Of a stretch of 64,000 nt of DNA, positions 62,701-64,000 are shown piece by piece (position 1 is the first letter of the stretch; each line of letters starts with the position of its first letter). The stretch comes from Motacilla alba alba (Eukaryota > Chordata > Aves > Passeriformes > Motacillidae). The notes beneath the pieces are model-generated. The model was not told the DNA's origin, made no database searches, and saw nothing but the letters and a program-made list of their open reading frames with translations. Location of the stretch: NCBI RefSeq assembly GCF_015832195.1, contig NC_052018.1, forward strand, positions 32,082,115-32,146,114, in the 5' to 3' direction. Both the position numbers and the translations under genes were made by a program.

Positions 62701-63904
62701 TCTTGACAAAGAGAGTGGTAGAAAACACGCATGACGTACAGGATACAGGAAGGGATACAGGATAGGGCAGCTCCAAGTAAAATTTTGCCAGTGATAAAGT
62801 TAAGAGGCTTATTGCTCTAGTACTCTACCAGCTAGGGGCTATCCTTGAGTTGTGAGTTACTATAATGATTTTTTATTTCTACAGTGACCACACTGCACAT
62901 AACAGCCACTGATTTTTGCGATCATCTCCCTTGAGTTTGCCATCTTAATTCGTTATTATCTCTTTTTTCTTAATTCACAGTGACCAGAAAGTATTTTTTC
63001 AATTTCACTAACAGAAGGATGGAAAAAAGTTGTGTTGGATTCAAGTTAATTTATCAATCCTATCCAAACTATTTCTTTTTTTTTTTTTTTTGTCATTGAC
63101 CTTCAAAAACCCATGATTTATGTAGTTCTACTTTGTCCATCTAGGAGGTGGGATTTAGGAGTGCATGACATTATCAGCATGCCTATTAGTTTTTCCTTGA
63201 GAAAATATTAGGAACTCTTGTTACTATGAATCTTTTTTTTAGAAGACTTGTACAAAGGAAGAGTTGAGAGTTTCAGAAGTTCTTGAAGCATTGTTAATTT
63301 GATACATCTTCTTATTCTCACTCCTATTGAGCAAAAATAATACTTTGTCTTAATATGTGATTTTTGCAGGTTTTTTTCTTATGGCTGTGCTTAAATTAGA
63401 AGTTTGGATCTTATTCTGCATTTAATCACTGACTGCAGTGTTGTTCTTACTAGATAAAGTAGGGAACTAAAATACCTGTAGTGAGAAAAATTATGTTGTA
63501 GTACAATTACTAAATCATGCATATGTTTTAGTTAAAATTAAAATACTTATGCTCATTTTAATATGGGTTGTTCCCTTAATTGCTTTTTGAAACAAACCTG
63601 TGTCAAACTGGCTTTTGAAGAACAAAAATTTCTTTCTCATGACATGAGAAAAATCATTCAACATAATCTTTCACTGGCATAATTTATTGCTTTTTGGTTT
63701 AAGTTTGTTGTTTATTGTGTTTTGGTTTGGTTTGTTGTGGCTTGGTTTGGTTGCATTTGTTGTTTTGGTTTTTTTTTTCATCTACATTGTACCTCAACAT
63801 GGAAAAGAATAAAAGAAAAAGAGTGCATAAGAATAATGTTACTGTTCATATATTACTTTTAAAAATCGAATTACTTTCTGTCTCTTCTTCTCTCTTTCTG
63901 TCAG
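59771..63904. other. Noncoding stretch, nothing recognised
   Basis: AT-rich with several T runs (about 60299, 61430, 63075) and a T/G-rich patch at 63718-63780. No repeat family or gene recognised. The frame at 62252-62605 (minus, 117 codons) has no recognisable domain. Confidence 0.5.
63718..63780 (+). repeat. T/G-rich (TTTGG)n-like low-complexity patch
   Basis: Runs of GTTTTGG, TTTGG and TTTGTTG words ending in a T9 tract. It is imperfect, so low-complexity rather than a clean microsatellite. Confidence 0.7.
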
Positions 63905-64000
63905 GCTATGGAAGTTAAATTTTGGCTACACCTCATGCCCAAACCTAAGTGTAAGAGGGTGGGAGAGAGAGGCAAGCTACAAGGGTGCATATCTTGGATC

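Overview
The window looks like a gene-poor, AT-rich stretch of an avian nuclear genome, either intergenic or deep intronic. I recognise no complete protein-coding gene, rRNA, tRNA, CRISPR array, operon or other bacterial feature. The bird assignment rests on repeats recognised by eye. There are several CR1 LINE fragments with the avian 3'-end sequence, one CR1 fragment that keeps a decayed ORF1 esterase domain, and solo long terminal repeats (LTRs) of endogenous retrovirus families that are abundant in passerines and relatives. Bird is near certain; passerine is a softer inference from the LTR families.

Layout. 1-6.1 kb: no recognisable feature except an AT-rich patch. 6.1-7.1 kb: antisense CR1 5' region with ORF1 esterase remnants. 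10.2-11.1 kb: antisense CR1 3' region. 12.4-15.0 kb: LTR cluster, with a long antisense LTR (12385-13885) whose middle is GC-rich, then an AT-rich run and a probable second LTR. 16.05-16.26 kb: a small coding-like or exon-like patch of unknown origin. 20.9-22.1 kb: long antisense CR1. 23.1-23.7 kb: solo LTR. 32.66-33.02 kb: (TTCC)n microsatellite. 34.9-36.1 kb: a degenerate, locally duplicated sequence. 49.2-49.6 kb: internally deleted solo LTR. 50.8-51.45 kb: composite (TTTC)n-(TTCC)n-(CCGCCACTT)n array. 53.9-59.8 kb: four CR1 pieces, two of which are halves of one copy split by a ~720-bp insert of unknown type. The remainder is single-copy-looking noncoding DNA.

No genes work together here. 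The points most worth attention are three. First, the composite array at 51.1-51.45 kb carries, on the minus strand, more than twenty copies of CGGAAGTGG, a close match to the ETS-factor consensus, inside a GGAA microsatellite. Second, the same rare interruption occurs in the other tetranucleotide array 18 kb away. Third, the unidentified ~720-bp insertion interrupts a CR1 element and is bounded by CCAGT on both sides. The longest non-repetitive open frames (161 and 140 codons) are about what chance would give in 64 kb of such DNA, and I do not call them genes.
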